A stretch of DNA of 64,000 bases from a virus, in IMG/VR virus record IMGVR_UViG_3300044712_002668, positions 124,001-188,000 of that record. One strand, 5' to 3'. This document shows positions 27,176-37,377 of this stretch, piece by piece. Each line of letters opens with the position of its first letter. Within the stretch, counting starts at the first letter, position 1. The notes below the pieces were generated by a model, which was given only the letters and a program-made list of their open reading frames with translations, had not been told where the DNA came from and made no database searches. The position numbers and the translations under genes are program-made.

Positions 27176-27977
27176 AGGTGAAATAATAAACCTTAAAGAT
27201 GAGCAATGGCTGTCCAGACAAAAACATGCTGGACAAGCTGTTGCTCATATTCATAAAACCATTTCTCAGATAATAAGAAATGAAAAAAATGTTTCTTTAA
27301 AAAATCTTGAACAGGCTGCTGAGCGTCTTTTAAAGACATTTGATTGTGAACCAACCTTTTTTAACTATAGGGGTTTTCCTGGTAAGATATGTACTTCAGT
27401 CAATAACGTAATAGTGCATGGTTTCCCTACCGATTATATTCTTCAAGATGGAGATGTAGTTAAAGTTGATGTAGGTGCAACCTTTGAAGGCGCTATCGGG
27501 GATTGTGCTTGTACATACGTATACGGTAAAACAAAAAACCCTAAAATTGCAGAAATGTTATCTGCATGTTTCAATGCTTTGCATAAGGCTATAAAAGCAA
27601 TTGAAGTAGGAAAGAATTTAGGAATAATTGGTTCAACCATTTTTAAAGAATCAAAAAGAACAGGTTTTGGTGTATTGACAGATTATGGTGGTCACGGAAT
27701 TGATTATAATACTTTGCATGCTTCTCCTTTTGTTCCAAATAAATCAAGAGAAACTGATGGTATTATAATACAACCAGGACTGTCAATTGCAATTGAGCCA
27801 ATGTTTGTATTAGGAAATAATATAAACACAAAAACACATACAGATAAATGGTCCGTTTTAACTAAAGATATTGGATGTCATTTTGAACATTCAGTTACAA
27901 TTGATAGTAAAAATCAGTTACACATTATTACGGAACATTTATTAGAGATGAAAGATTTCTTGGAGGTCGAGGCATGA
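27162..27977 (+). CDS. map: Methionine aminopeptidase, type I
   Basis: 271 aa pita-bread fold. All five metal ligands are visible: Asp103 in VKVDVGA, Asp114 in IGDCACTY, His178 in YGGHGI, Glu212 in IAIEPMF and Glu242 in HFEHSVTI. The His in NVIVHGFP is also conserved. It removes the initiator Met from new proteins, a host function that phage copies may adapt to virion proteins or keep active late in infection. Length and order are typical of bacterial type I enzymes. Confidence 0.92.
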   Translation: MTINRGEIINLKDEQWLSRQKHAGQAVAHIHKTISQIIRNEKNVSLKNLEQAAERLLKTFDCEPTFFNYRGFPGKICTSVNNVIVHGFPTDYILQDGDVVKVDVGATFEGAIGDCACTYVYGKTKNPKIAEMLSACFNALHKAIKAIEVGKNLGIIGSTIFKESKRTGFGVLTDYGGHGIDYNTLHASPFVPNKSRETDGIIIQPGLSIAIEPMFVLGNNINTKTHTDKWSVLTKDIGCHFEHSVTIDSKNQLHIITEHLLEMKDFLEVEA

Positions 27978-28198
27978 AAATCCTCTTTGATGATGGTGGC
28001 TACCTGGAAATACAAAGGTCACAGAAACCGAACCATTCATGGGTTACGGTTGGTGTAAAACAACCAAATAATCCTTTGGAGCTTCTGGTAAACTCTGCAG
28101 AGATAGAATCTGTAAAGTTATTTGATATGGTTAAATCTGTTATTGGTCCCGTTAGATTAGACCAATTAATAGGAAAGGAAGAAAAAAATGGCAATTAA
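27974..28198 (+). CDS. Small unknown protein
   Basis: 74 aa, coupled to the aminopeptidase stop by a 4-bp overlap with GGAGGTCGAGGC just upstream. ILFDDGGYLEIQRSQ and SWVTVGVKQPNN look like beta strands, and the end is a helix with Lys/Glu. No family recognised. Confidence 0.68.
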   Translation: MKILFDDGGYLEIQRSQKPNHSWVTVGVKQPNNPLELLVNSAEIESVKLFDMVKSVIGPVRLDQLIGKEEKNGN

Positions 28199-28496
28199 AG
28201 ATACTGTAAAGAATATTAAGCGTTCTCAAATCAAGACAAATACTCAGCGTGTTGCTCATCGTTTGCTTACTGCTGATGGTGAGTGGGTTTCTCGTTCTCG
28301 TTTGGATACCATTCCATCTGTAGCGGCTCGTATCCGTGATCTTCGTAAGGATCAGTTTGGAGCTTTCCAGGTAGAGTGTAAGACCAATACAGCCCTTGGG
28401 CGTAAGACCAAGACTGGTGAGCGTGTATATTACTACCGCATTGATCCAACCTCAGTTACCGAGGTTCAGGTCAAGAAGGTGTTCAAGCTCGTTTGA
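28188..28496 (+). CDS. Helix-turn-helix/winged-helix-like DNA-binding protein
   Basis: 102 aa. A basic N-terminus is followed by RVAHRLLTADGEWVSRSRLD and IPSVAARIRDLRKDQFGAFQ, the pattern of a winged helix with a recognition helix, then a beta wing VECKTNTALGRKTKT. It ends with RVYYYRID. The gene is richer in GC and in CGT/CGC arginine codons than its neighbours, suggesting strong expression. AGGAAAGGAAGAAAA lies before its ATG, and a strong terminator follows, so it is the last gene of this transcript. Confidence 0.75.
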   Translation: MAIKDTVKNIKRSQIKTNTQRVAHRLLTADGEWVSRSRLDTIPSVAARIRDLRKDQFGAFQVECKTNTALGRKTKTGERVYYYRIDPTSVTEVQVKKVFKLV

Positions 28497-28514
28497 TAGG
28501 TATTTTTTACCTTG

Positions 28515-28548
28515 AAAAGGCTGGTAAGGAAACTTACCGGCCTTTTTT
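28515..28548 (+). terminator. Rho-independent terminator
   Basis: A GC-rich stem (GGCTGGTAAG paired with CTTACCGGCC, flanked by A-U pairs) closes a GAAA tetraloop and runs into six U. It separates the replication/metabolism block from the tail-fibre module and ends the transcript of the winged-helix gene. Confidence 0.93.
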
Positions 28549-28603
28549 GTTTTGCCTGCATAATCAGGAATATATATGAAAAACTTCCCGAATATGAGGC
28601 AAG

Positions 28604-29437
28604 ATGGTTTGTACCCCTAATCCACTTTTTATATACACTAGATACCCTTGTGATTATGACGATCCACGTCCTGCGATTGATACCAAGGGTTTACCTATTA
28701 CGGTTGATTTACAGACTCCAGTAAAAGGAGAGGTTGTCAACCGTCAAAGAGAATCCATCCTTGCTGTTGAGGAAGAACTGGGAATAAAACCCAGCGGAAC
28801 CTATACTACAGTTCGTGCTCGTTTGGATGCTCTTGAATCTCTAATCGCTCAGGGCGGTGGAGGTGGAGGAGGTGGTGGGGGTGGTGTTGTACCATACAGC
28901 GAGATATTGCCGGTATCTTTTAATGGACAAACAGCCTTTACTTTATCAGTATCACCTTTGAGTGGTATAGTAGAGCTTTATATAGGGGGTTTGAAACAGG
29001 ATGCTACAGAGTTTGTAGTAAGCGGAACATCACTGACCTATAACGGTTCTGTATCACTTTTGACTAGTGATGTTGTAGAGGTTGTTTACTTTATAAATGG
29101 CGGATTCATAGGTGCTAATGTAAATGTTCTAGGTGTTTTGAGTTTATCATCTAGTCAAAATGATTACTCCCCAGCAGGGTGGACAGCTTGTGATGTATTG
29201 CTTTTGAATGCGTCAGTAGGAGGGGTGAATATTACAGGCTTTAATTCAAATAGTATTACCCACTCTTTCAAAACAGTTATTAATACAGGATTAAATACAA
29301 TAACTCTTAAAAATCAAGATTCTGGTAGCTTGGCTTCTAATAGAATTTTGACAACAGGTAGTGATGTAGTATTGATTTCCAATCAAGCAGCGCGTTTGTT
29401 TTTTGATCCAGTGTTTAATATCTGGAGAGTTGTATAA
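28604..29437 (+). CDS. Putative tail-fibre/baseplate structural protein with poly-Gly hinge
   Basis: 277 aa. The N-terminal 85 residues include ITVDLQTPVKGEVVNRQRES and a helix ending VRARLDALESLIAQ. Next comes a run of eleven Gly at about residues 86-96, and then a beta-rich domain (YSEILPVSFNGQTAFTLSVS, VELYIGGLKQDATEFVVSG) typical of phage fibre or baseplate accessory domains. The Gly run probably acts as a flexible hinge between an attachment helix and a beta-sandwich. First gene of the fibre module after the terminator. Confidence 0.7.
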   Translation: MVCTPNPLFIYTRYPCDYDDPRPAIDTKGLPITVDLQTPVKGEVVNRQRESILAVEEELGIKPSGTYTTVRARLDALESLIAQGGGGGGGGGGGVVPYSEILPVSFNGQTAFTLSVSPLSGIVELYIGGLKQDATEFVVSGTSLTYNGSVSLLTSDVVEVVYFINGGFIGANVNVLGVLSLSSSQNDYSPAGWTACDVLLLNASVGGVNITGFNSNSITHSFKTVINTGLNTITLKNQDSGSLASNRILTTGSDVVLISNQAARLFFDPVFNIWRVV

Positions 29438-29455
29438 TTAAATATTTAGGAAAAT

Positions 29456-32400
29456 ATGACAAAACCTAGACAAGAATTTTTGGGTTCTATAAATCTGTTG
29501 GATAAAGCTCTTACTGGGACTATTGATCTGTCATCTGCACGAGTAACCAATGGAGCAGATCCTATAAACAATAAAGACCTTACTACAAAAGAATGGGTAT
29601 TATCTCATATTCCTGCCTCGAACCTTGGGGCAGTATTAAGTTCTGGAAATACAGCAGATGGTTATAATATAGACCTTCAAAATGTATCTAAGGTAATCAA
29701 CTCTCCTGATCCTGTAAATAGTCAAGATCTTGTAACTTTGAATTATTTTACTACTCATACCGGAGGAGTTCCAACATTATCTAATGTTTTGGCTACTGGT
29801 AATAGTACTGGTACTCATAACATTTCCGTTGTAGATGGTTACAAAGTTGTTTTTGGTAATAACGGTCTGGGTGTAGACTCTTACATCTCTGGAGCTGTTG
29901 GTGGAGATTTTCCAGGTACAGTAAATCTTTATGCAAATAACTCTACTATTAAAATTGCTCCAATAGTAAATCCAGCACTTCCTGATGCTAGCGGTCAAAT
30001 ATCAATAACAACATCATCTTACAGCACTCTTACAGGTGGTGGAAAAGAATCTTTATTTTATGTACAGCCAGCATTTTATATTCCGGGTATAACAGTTGAT
30101 ACATGGGGAAGTCCTGGTGGTTTGGGTTACAATGGTATTGGTGGAGGTCTTGGATGGTCTTTGGGAGATGGATATGCTGACTTTTTAGGAGGAAGCATTG
30201 GTTTTAGTGGCGGAGATCATTATACTAACGGTACTTATTCCGTAAAAGATGGTTATGGTGCTACTTGGCAAACGGTAGCTGCAGGTGGTACTTATAGTGG
30301 TCAGTATTGGGATGGTTGGCATGCATTTGGTGGCGCTATTGAGATGTTTCCTCTACACAGAGATCCTGCTAGTACACAGCATGTAACAATTGGTTTTGGA
30401 TCTTTATTGTATGCCAAGACGGTATCTGGAAACGCATACAGCTCACCAAAAGTTACTCCAGTTATCAATGAGCTTTTCTGGAAGCGTCAGGATGATACTG
30501 TTGAGCAGATAACTGGAATGAATTATGCCACCCAAACTTGGGTTGATGGGTACTTTGCATCCTGGGGATTGCCCCAGGTTCTGAACATAAACAGCTCTTC
30601 TGGTGGTTACAGTATAGATCTTGGTAATAACTCAAGAGTTATAAATGCTTTAGATCCTGTTAATAATCAGGACTATACTACAAAGGTATGGGTTACAAAT
30701 CTTGTTGATGGATATTTTGCCGGATGGGGTTTGTCACAAGTTTTGGCAGCAGGAAATTCTTCTGGATCATATGGTATAGATTTAAATAATACCAATAAAA
30801 TTATTAATGCCGCAGATCCTACAAGCCCACAAGATTATGCTACAAAAAACTATGTTGATGGATACTTCTCTTCTTGGGGATTACCAGATGTACTTGGTGT
30901 AAACCAGAACACATCTGGTCATGACATAGCAATGACCACAACTGACAAACTTCAGTTTACTAATGGTTATTTACAAGATAATGGTTCTATAAATATTGTA
31001 GCTGATACAGGTATTGATTTGAATTTGTACGCACCTCAAAATATAATAGCTGGTGCGAACAATAGTATTACCGGAGCATACCATTCTGTAATTTCTGGTG
31101 GTGCTGGAAATACTATATCCTATTCGCTTGCTGATGGGTATAATGTTATCACTGGTGGTAAGCTGGTAAATATAAATAACAGTTCTTACAGTTCTATTAC
31201 TGGCGGATCTTATGCAACCATAAATAATTCAAGCTATTGTTTGTTTGGTGTAGCTGATGGGTATTCTTATATTCAGAATGGTACAAAAACGGCAGTAATA
31301 GTGGGTGGAACCGGGACTACAGCAATTACAAACACTTCTGTTTTAGTAGTTGGTGTGACAGATGGTGGAAATGTAATAGATAGCGTATCTAATAGTTTTA
31401 TAGGATCAATAGATTCTGGCGTTACTGTTCAAGGCTCTTCAAATCATGTGTTTGTTGGTACAACACATAATGGTAGTAACATCAATGCCGCAACAGATGT
31501 GTTTATAGGATCTACAACAAATACAGATATAACTACAGTTAACAATTCTTTTGTAGCTACTGGAAACGCCTCATCATTAACCAATACAGATCATATATTC
31601 ATAGGAGCGGTAGATAATGCTACCGTTACTGGAGGTTCTCATTTATTTGTTGGAGCAGGATCTTCTCCAACATTTAATACTAGCACGACTTATACGGGTA
31701 TAGGTATTGTAGGTAGTTCTACAACTATAACATCAACTAGTAATAGTTTTATTGGGCATTCCAGTAATACTTTTCCATCAAATCTTAATACTGTTTTCAT
31801 TGGTTCTAGTGTTAATAACAGTACATCAATACAAAATATATCTTATTCAGCAATTGGATCTGCCTATGTTAATGGTGATATAAAGAGTTCTTCAAATATA
31901 TTTGCAGGAAATATTTCATATGGTGGAGGTGTAGTATTATCAAACAATACTTTTGCTGGATGTCTAACAAATGGGGCTTATGTTAAAAATATACCTGATA
32001 GCTCTATAGTTTTAGGAATTAATGGTTCATATATAGCTAAAGGATTGAAACTACAAGATAGCAATACACTTATCCGTTGGAAATTAGATGAAACATCTGG
32101 TCCTTGGTATAATAGTGGTACTAGTGGGTCTCTTGATCTTAATACTATTGGTGGGACCGTAGGTACTGGTGTTGGTGTAGAAGGAAATACTTTACTTGGA
32201 AATGCTATAAGTATTACTCCAGGAAATGGTGCGGTTTATACTGGTGATACAAGTGTACAGCCGACAGGTTCAGCTCTTACAGTGTCTGCTTGGGTAAAGT
32301 TAAATAGTTATACTTCTGGAGGAATGTTTGTTTGTAAGAAATATGATATAGCATCTGCTGGTTGGTCTGCTCCATATGCTACAATATACTTAGGTTTGAC

Positions 32401-34525
32401 AGGTGCTCTTGATGGTACTTGGCTTACTGGCGTGACGGTTGGCGGCACTCTTACACAGCCAACAATATCAAGCACTATACCACTTGGCACATGGACTTTA
32501 GTATCAATTACATTTGATGGAACCAATCTTAGAACATATTTGAACGGAAGTTTGGTAGACACTACTGCTGTTACTGGCGGACCAGGAGCGCTTGATTATG
32601 GAAATAATGGTCCATGGTCTTTGGGTGACTATATAGCTTCAAGTGCATTAGGTGGACAAATTCTTGATGGATTAGTTGATGATGTTAGAATTGAAGGTGT
32701 AGTTAGAAGCGCTAGTTATCTTTTGGGATTATACAATTCACAAAGCCCTTATGCACAGGGATGTTTTATAGGTACAGGAAGTACAGCTCAAATATATAAT
32801 AGTGATAGAGCTTTTATAGGAACAGCGGTATCTAGCTACATAAACGAATCATCATATTCTGCAATGGTAAGCGCAGCAAATAGCGCGTTTATGTATGACT
32901 CTGATTATGCATTTATGGGTGCAGTGTCTAATGGATCTAATATATCAAGTTCTGATAATGCTGCTATAATAGCATCTACAAACGGTTCATATATATCTAA
33001 CTCACAAGGTGCATTTATTGGTACGGCTAATTATGGAACAAACGTAAATGGCTCGGCAAATGCAGCTATCGTTGCTGGATCTAATGGTGCAAACATATTG
33101 AATTCTGCAAATGCTTTTATGGGTACGCCAGATCATTCAGCCTATATTACAGCATCGCCGCATGGGGTTATGGTCTCCCCTAATAACAGCTCTTATTTGG
33201 ACACTTCTCCACTTTCATTTATAGGAACGGCTAGCTCGGCTTCATATATCTCAGGGTCAAGTAGCGCATTCATGGGAGCTGTGGATAATGGTGCTCATAT
33301 AATAAATTCAAGTTTTGCAAGCATTCTTTCTGGAAATGGTGGTGCGGTGGTAATAACCGGATCTGCCGGATCTTCCATGATAAATACAACCAATGGTTGC
33401 TACATTGATACATCTCCACGTTCAACCATTATAAATGGCGACTATACATCATATATATTGAACTCTACTGGAAGTTTCCTTGGAGGAGTTACTAACGGAT
33501 GTTATGTAAGTGGTGGAACATATTCTGCCGTTGTCAGCGGTTCTAACAGCCATGTAATTACATCAAACTACTCATCTATCACCTCTGGTATCAATCATAT
33601 AATCGATACGTCTAGTGATGCATTTATAGGAGGTGGAGATACTAATCAGATTACTAGCGTTTCTGATTACGCAGCTATAGTGTCTGGTAGATTTGGAACA
33701 ATAACAGCCAGTGCAAATGCGTTTATAGGAAGCGGGTCTCAAAATACAATCTTAACAAGTAGCGGAAATTCTGCTATATTGGGTGGATCTAGCAACACAA
33801 TAACAAGCTCAACAGAAGCAGCAATAGCTAGCGGTAATAGCTGTTCAATAACCTCTGCTCAACTCAGTTTTATTGGAGGTGGGGCTACCAATTCTATTAG
33901 TAACTCTACTCAGTCATTTATTGGAAATGGTTATGGAAACAATATCTCGGCTACAGGTGGGGAGTTTAATGCAATTGTTGGTGGACAAGTTGGTTCAATA
34001 ACAGCCGGATCAAGCTCAACAATTATTGGTGGTTACAATAACAGAATTGATAACAGCTATTGTGTAATCAGCGGTAAAGATGGTTATGCCAGAATGTATG
34101 GTCAAGAGGTCAGGGCTAATGGTTATTTCTCAAGCCAAGGTGATGCTCAAAAATCAGAAATAATAGTAAAGGGTACAGCTGCAGCCGGAGTAGCTTTTGA
34201 TTTATATACTACCACTACTACAGAGATAGTTTTTGAAGACGGAAAGACCTATGATATATCTGTAAAGATTGTTGCGGTAGATATTACTGATGGAACAAAG
34301 AGAGCAAGGTGGTCATATGATGTTTTGGCCCATCAAACCGCTGGAACAATTACTATAGATGATTCTACCTTGATTTCAAGTGTAACAACTGGTACTGATT
34401 GGGCGGTTACCATAAGCAATGGTGGTGGATCATTGTTCAGGATAAGATTAGATGCATCTGCTGACGCTACTAGAGATAGAAGGGCCATGGCCACAATAGA
34501 ATGGAGAGAGATTAGAGCGGTATAA
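29456..34525 (+). CDS. Giant tail-fibre protein with repeat and LamG-like domains
   Basis: 1689 aa. The N-terminal 500 residues repeat a module of the type RVINALDPVNNQDYTTK plus VDGYFAGWGL, common in phage fibres. Long stretches before and after the middle are short Ser/Asn/Gly repeats like SSYSSITGG and NAFIGS, probably a beta-helical or YadA-head-like shaft. Residues about 865-1090 form a concanavalin A/LamG-like domain (IRWKLDETSGPW, SAWVKLNSYTSGG, YLNGSLVDTTA, DGLVDDVRIEG). The last 190 residues (ARMYGQEVRANGYFSSQGDA onward) match the C-terminal domain seen in other phage fibres. It likely binds host surface glycans. Confidence 0.88.
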   Translation: MTKPRQEFLGSINLLDKALTGTIDLSSARVTNGADPINNKDLTTKEWVLSHIPASNLGAVLSSGNTADGYNIDLQNVSKVINSPDPVNSQDLVTLNYFTTHTGGVPTLSNVLATGNSTGTHNISVVDGYKVVFGNNGLGVDSYISGAVGGDFPGTVNLYANNSTIKIAPIVNPALPDASGQISITTSSYSTLTGGGKESLFYVQPAFYIPGITVDTWGSPGGLGYNGIGGGLGWSLGDGYADFLGGSIGFSGGDHYTNGTYSVKDGYGATWQTVAAGGTYSGQYWDGWHAFGGAIEMFPLHRDPASTQHVTIGFGSLLYAKTVSGNAYSSPKVTPVINELFWKRQDDTVEQITGMNYATQTWVDGYFASWGLPQVLNINSSSGGYSIDLGNNSRVINALDPVNNQDYTTKVWVTNLVDGYFAGWGLSQVLAAGNSSGSYGIDLNNTNKIINAADPTSPQDYATKNYVDGYFSSWGLPDVLGVNQNTSGHDIAMTTTDKLQFTNGYLQDNGSINIVADTGIDLNLYAPQNIIAGANNSITGAYHSVISGGAGNTISYSLADGYNVITGGKLVNINNSSYSSITGGSYATINNSSYCLFGVADGYSYIQNGTKTAVIVGGTGTTAITNTSVLVVGVTDGGNVIDSVSNSFIGSIDSGVTVQGSSNHVFVGTTHNGSNINAATDVFIGSTTNTDITTVNNSFVATGNASSLTNTDHIFIGAVDNATVTGGSHLFVGAGSSPTFNTSTTYTGIGIVGSSTTITSTSNSFIGHSSNTFPSNLNTVFIGSSVNNSTSIQNISYSAIGSAYVNGDIKSSSNIFAGNISYGGGVVLSNNTFAGCLTNGAYVKNIPDSSIVLGINGSYIAKGLKLQDSNTLIRWKLDETSGPWYNSGTSGSLDLNTIGGTVGTGVGVEGNTLLGNAISITPGNGAVYTGDTSVQPTGSALTVSAWVKLNSYTSGGMFVCKKYDIASAGWSAPYATIYLGLTGALDGTWLTGVTVGGTLTQPTISSTIPLGTWTLVSITFDGTNLRTYLNGSLVDTTAVTGGPGALDYGNNGPWSLGDYIASSALGGQILDGLVDDVRIEGVVRSASYLLGLYNSQSPYAQGCFIGTGSTAQIYNSDRAFIGTAVSSYINESSYSAMVSAANSAFMYDSDYAFMGAVSNGSNISSSDNAAIIASTNGSYISNSQGAFIGTANYGTNVNGSANAAIVAGSNGANILNSANAFMGTPDHSAYITASPHGVMVSPNNSSYLDTSPLSFIGTASSASYISGSSSAFMGAVDNGAHIINSSFASILSGNGGAVVITGSAGSSMINTTNGCYIDTSPRSTIINGDYTSYILNSTGSFLGGVTNGCYVSGGTYSAVVSGSNSHVITSNYSSITSGINHIIDTSSDAFIGGGDTNQITSVSDYAAIVSGRFGTITASANAFIGSGSQNTILTSSGNSAILGGSSNTITSSTEAAIASGNSCSITSAQLSFIGGGATNSISNSTQSFIGNGYGNNISATGGEFNAIVGGQVGSITAGSSSTIIGGYNNRIDNSYCVISGKDGYARMYGQEVRANGYFSSQGDAQKSEIIVKGTAAAGVAFDLYTTTTTEIVFEDGKTYDISVKIVAVDITDGTKRARWSYDVLAHQTAGTITIDDSTLISSVTTGTDWAVTISNGGGSLFRIRLDASADATRDRRAMATIEWREIRAV

Positions 34526-34538
34526 ATAAAGGTGTGGT

Positions 34539-34964
34539 ATGGCTAATAGAAAAACAATCATAATAGTTGATGAGGCAATTGTTGATGGATATGTTCTAAC
34601 ATACTCATCTATAGATGGATATTTCAAACCATTGCCAGCTTCTGGCGGTATTGCGCCAGCAACAGTAACAGATGTATCATCCCCAACCTATACTGTAACT
34701 GCTTATGATTTCAACCAACGTTTTAGAATGCTATACAACGGAAGTAGCTGTCAGGTTACATTGCCAGCAGCGGCATCTTTAACAGAAGGTTCTACTTGGA
34801 CATTTAAAGATGTAGATGGATATGCTGGAACTTATACTTACAGTGTGGTTGCCGGGGCTAATACAACAATAGACAAGGCTAGTAGCTGGACATTCCCATC
34901 AGCTCCCTATACCGCTCTTAGCCTTGTATATCATAGTTTGTCTGCAAACTGGGAAGTTATTTAG
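34539..34964 (+). CDS. Small fibre-associated protein
   Basis: 141 aa. Its start MANRKTIIIVDEAIVDGYVL is homologous to the start of the giant protein at 38321 ([20 protein letters not shown]), so both may attach to the same structure. The rest (YTVTAYDFNQRFRMLYNG, VTLPAAASLTEGSTWTFKDV) is the short beta domain common in phage tail-fibre C-termini. The gene converges on and overlaps by 4 bp the antisense LamG-like gene. Confidence 0.75.
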   Translation: MANRKTIIIVDEAIVDGYVLTYSSIDGYFKPLPASGGIAPATVTDVSSPTYTVTAYDFNQRFRMLYNGSSCQVTLPAAASLTEGSTWTFKDVDGYAGTYTYSVVAGANTTIDKASSWTFPSAPYTALSLVYHSLSANWEVI

Positions 34965-36484
34965 TAGTTGATAAACTTAATCATTCTCCAAGTATTTGCC
35001 GAAGCATTTGCGCAAATATAAAACTCTCCAGTAGTACTTTTTCTAACCTCACAGTTGCCTGGGTTGGCAGGAAAAGCTGCGTCTGGAAATACGGTCAAGG
35101 CACTAGAGTCAAAGGCTGTAGAGTATACTTTACGTCCCGTAGTGATTCTTATTTCATCTAAACATCCATCAAGATAAGTATAGACAGATCCTGTATAGTA
35201 TTTACCAAAGCGTAATACTGGATAGAATCTAGTTATATTGTAATTTAATGAACCTGTAGAATATTTAGTGCCATTGACATACAGAGCTAGACATGATTGA
35301 TCCGTTGTACCTATAAATTCTCTTTGTATAGCTACATGGCTCCATGTATTAAGTGATATAGCAGAGGATTGTACGCTTACAAAGGTTGTATCAGTTCCCA
35401 TATATGCCGTTACAACACCATTTGATTCTAGTTTCAAATATACACCAACCAATCCTGCTGAATAATCCTGATAGAATATGGCTGATCCAGAGGCGTTGAA
35501 AGCTCTTGGATAAACCCAAGTTTCTATTGTCCATTCTTCAAAGCCTGCGTTTACTACAGTATCGCATATATTCACTTCAAGCACAGAGCTTGTACCATTG
35601 AAATCCAAAGATGCATTACCGAATTTATTGATTGAAGTGTTATAGGTCGTATTTATTAAAGCATAACAAGCTGGATATAATCCAAAGTTCATTCCATACA
35701 TTTTGTTATATTGATCGGCATAGTACGCTTGCGATCTTATTGTATTTTCTACACGAACATCCCAGATAGTAGCTTTACTTGTACCATTTCCCTGATCTCC
35801 TAAAACAGAATATTGTCCATGTGTTCCGTATGAGACTGGGGTTCCTGGCGTAGTATATTCTGTTCCAACCAAGCTTCCATTCATATATACTTTTAATAGA
35901 CCCAGCGATGCATCGTATGTCATTGACAGCAAATACCATGCATTTAAAGATAGCATGTGATCTGTAATAAGTATAACAGTACGAGATGATACTCCAAAAG
36001 CTACACCAGCATACCATCGTCCATTATTAGAGTCTGATATACCAATACCCCAGGACTCCCAGGGGCCAGTCCATGAGTTATCAGCTCTATATGATTTGTC
36101 AACAAAAGCTGCCCAACTGGAACTGAAACTATCAAGCTTTACCCAGAAACTTACAGACAGTGTGTTTGTATATTCACCTACAGAAGTGTATCCTGAACCG
36201 AGGCGGCATGTACCGTTGTTTGAGTTTACTGCGGTAGGGCTTGCTCCAAGAGGGCTATTTACTATTGTTGGAGTTCCGAAATCTTTTCCTAAACTTAGTG
36301 TTCCTGCATTACCTGTATTGACCCATGGTGAATCATTTTCACCCAATAGCCATTGGATACCAGTATAACCATCTACAGCCACAGTTGAGCTAGTAGTGGT
36401 GTTACAGTGAGCGTGATACATTGTATGTAATGTTGGCAGATTTGAATCAGTTAGCGGAATTCTTTGTGGTGGAAAGTAACTCAT
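34961..36484 (-). CDS. Two-domain LamG-like (concanavalin A-like) protein
   Basis: 507 aa on the reverse strand, starting MSYFPPQRIPLTDSNLPTLH. Residues about 45-265 form a LamG-like domain (WLLGENDSPWVNTGNAGTLSL split over the start, LSVSFWVKLDSFSSSW, VYMNGSLVGTEY, IWDVRVENTIRS). Residues about 275-470 form a second one (NASLDFNGTSSVLEVN, LYVNGTKYSTG, DGCLDEIRITTG). It ends with a short strand domain also found in its two upstream paralogues. Last gene of a three-gene antisense operon. Carbohydrate binding is likely. Confidence 0.8.
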   Translation of the reverse strand: MSYFPPQRIPLTDSNLPTLHTMYHAHCNTTTSSTVAVDGYTGIQWLLGENDSPWVNTGNAGTLSLGKDFGTPTIVNSPLGASPTAVNSNNGTCRLGSGYTSVGEYTNTLSVSFWVKLDSFSSSWAAFVDKSYRADNSWTGPWESWGIGISDSNNGRWYAGVAFGVSSRTVILITDHMLSLNAWYLLSMTYDASLGLLKVYMNGSLVGTEYTTPGTPVSYGTHGQYSVLGDQGNGTSKATIWDVRVENTIRSQAYYADQYNKMYGMNFGLYPACYALINTTYNTSINKFGNASLDFNGTSSVLEVNICDTVVNAGFEEWTIETWVYPRAFNASGSAIFYQDYSAGLVGVYLKLESNGVVTAYMGTDTTFVSVQSSAISLNTWSHVAIQREFIGTTDQSCLALYVNGTKYSTGSLNYNITRFYPVLRFGKYYTGSVYTYLDGCLDEIRITTGRKVYSTAFDSSALTVFPDAAFPANPGNCEVRKSTTGEFYICANASANTWRMIKFINY

Positions 36485-37377
36485 AGGTTTCCTCTTACAT
36501 ACCGTAAATCCATACCAGTATCATCAAGCCTTGTCCAAATATTAGATGCGTTTTTAATTGTTAAAGCATTATAACCATCTGGTTTAATTTCTCCAATGGT
36601 AGCTGATGCTGATGATATAGAATCTGTAAAAGCTTGAGTTGGTGCTAGAAAGTTCTTTGCAAGGATACCTGAGTCATAGAAATTACCACCACGATACCAA
36701 GTGTATCCGCTTGTAATTCTTACTTCATCAAGCCTGCCTGTTAAATATAAACCATTATGTGGATAGTATCCCATATACAAATCATATGGAGAATTGAAAG
36801 TATCAGTTGGTAACAACTTAACATAGTTCGTTTGCATTGCACCGTTTATAAACATTATTAGGAAATTGTTATCCCTACATATTGCTACGTGATTCCATAC
36901 ATTCAGTGGTAAAGTAGAGCTTGATAGGAGAACAGGTTTCCATGAGAAAATCCCGTTAAGAGTGTATAGAAAACCAATAAGAGGATCTGCCGGGTTACTG
37001 GTAGTAGCAAGATACCAACCTCTTTGATCCGCATTTGATGAGCAATTTATTATTGGTTTATCACTTGATTGTTGTGGAATGTTTATCCAGAACTCTATGG
37101 TAAAGTCTTTGTTAGATAAATTAACTATTCTGTCAAATTCTCCACAGTATACAGATCCGCCCCCACCAAAATAAAAACATCCAGTTCCAAATTTTGGATT
37201 TGTGGCATCAATTATAGCGTTTCCTAGCATGTTCAAAGTGTTATTATATATTGATGAGTCTACAGTGTTTGTTTGACCTTGTGTACCATTGGCATGACAA
37301 TGTAATTTGACATATTGACTATGTAAATTAGTATCTGTTGTAGCTGGTTTGAAATATGTTGGAGGTATATATGTCAT
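36481..37377 (-). CDS. LamG-like (concanavalin A-like) protein
   Basis: 298 aa, reverse strand. It begins MTYIPPTYFKPATTDTNLHS, like its upstream paralogue. The LamG-like core shows TGCFYFGGGGSVYCGEFD, FTIEFWINIPQQSSD, WNHVAICRDNNFLIMFINGA and GRLDEVRITSGYTWYRGG. A C-terminal IKPDGYNALTIKNASNIW block matches the other two antisense products. ATGA-type 4-bp overlaps join all three genes, so they are cotranscribed. Probably an alternative fibre-tip or decoration lectin. Confidence 0.8.
   Translation of the reverse strand: MTYIPPTYFKPATTDTNLHSQYVKLHCHANGTQGQTNTVDSSIYNNTLNMLGNAIIDATNPKFGTGCFYFGGGGSVYCGEFDRIVNLSNKDFTIEFWINIPQQSSDKPIINCSSNADQRGWYLATTSNPADPLIGFLYTLNGIFSWKPVLLSSSTLPLNVWNHVAICRDNNFLIMFINGAMQTNYVKLLPTDTFNSPYDLYMGYYPHNGLYLTGRLDEVRITSGYTWYRGGNFYDSGILAKNFLAPTQAFTDSISSASATIGEIKPDGYNALTIKNASNIWTRLDDTGMDLRYVRGNL

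Noticed and set aside
28512-28724. 70-aa frame starting in the terminator
   Set aside because: It begins inside the terminator stem and overlaps the better supported gene at 28604; composition is that of a shadow frame.
34519-34530. TATAAATA as a T4-type late promoter before 34539
   Set aside because: The bases are part of the end of the fibre gene and its stop codon, and no second instance is seen at other module starts.
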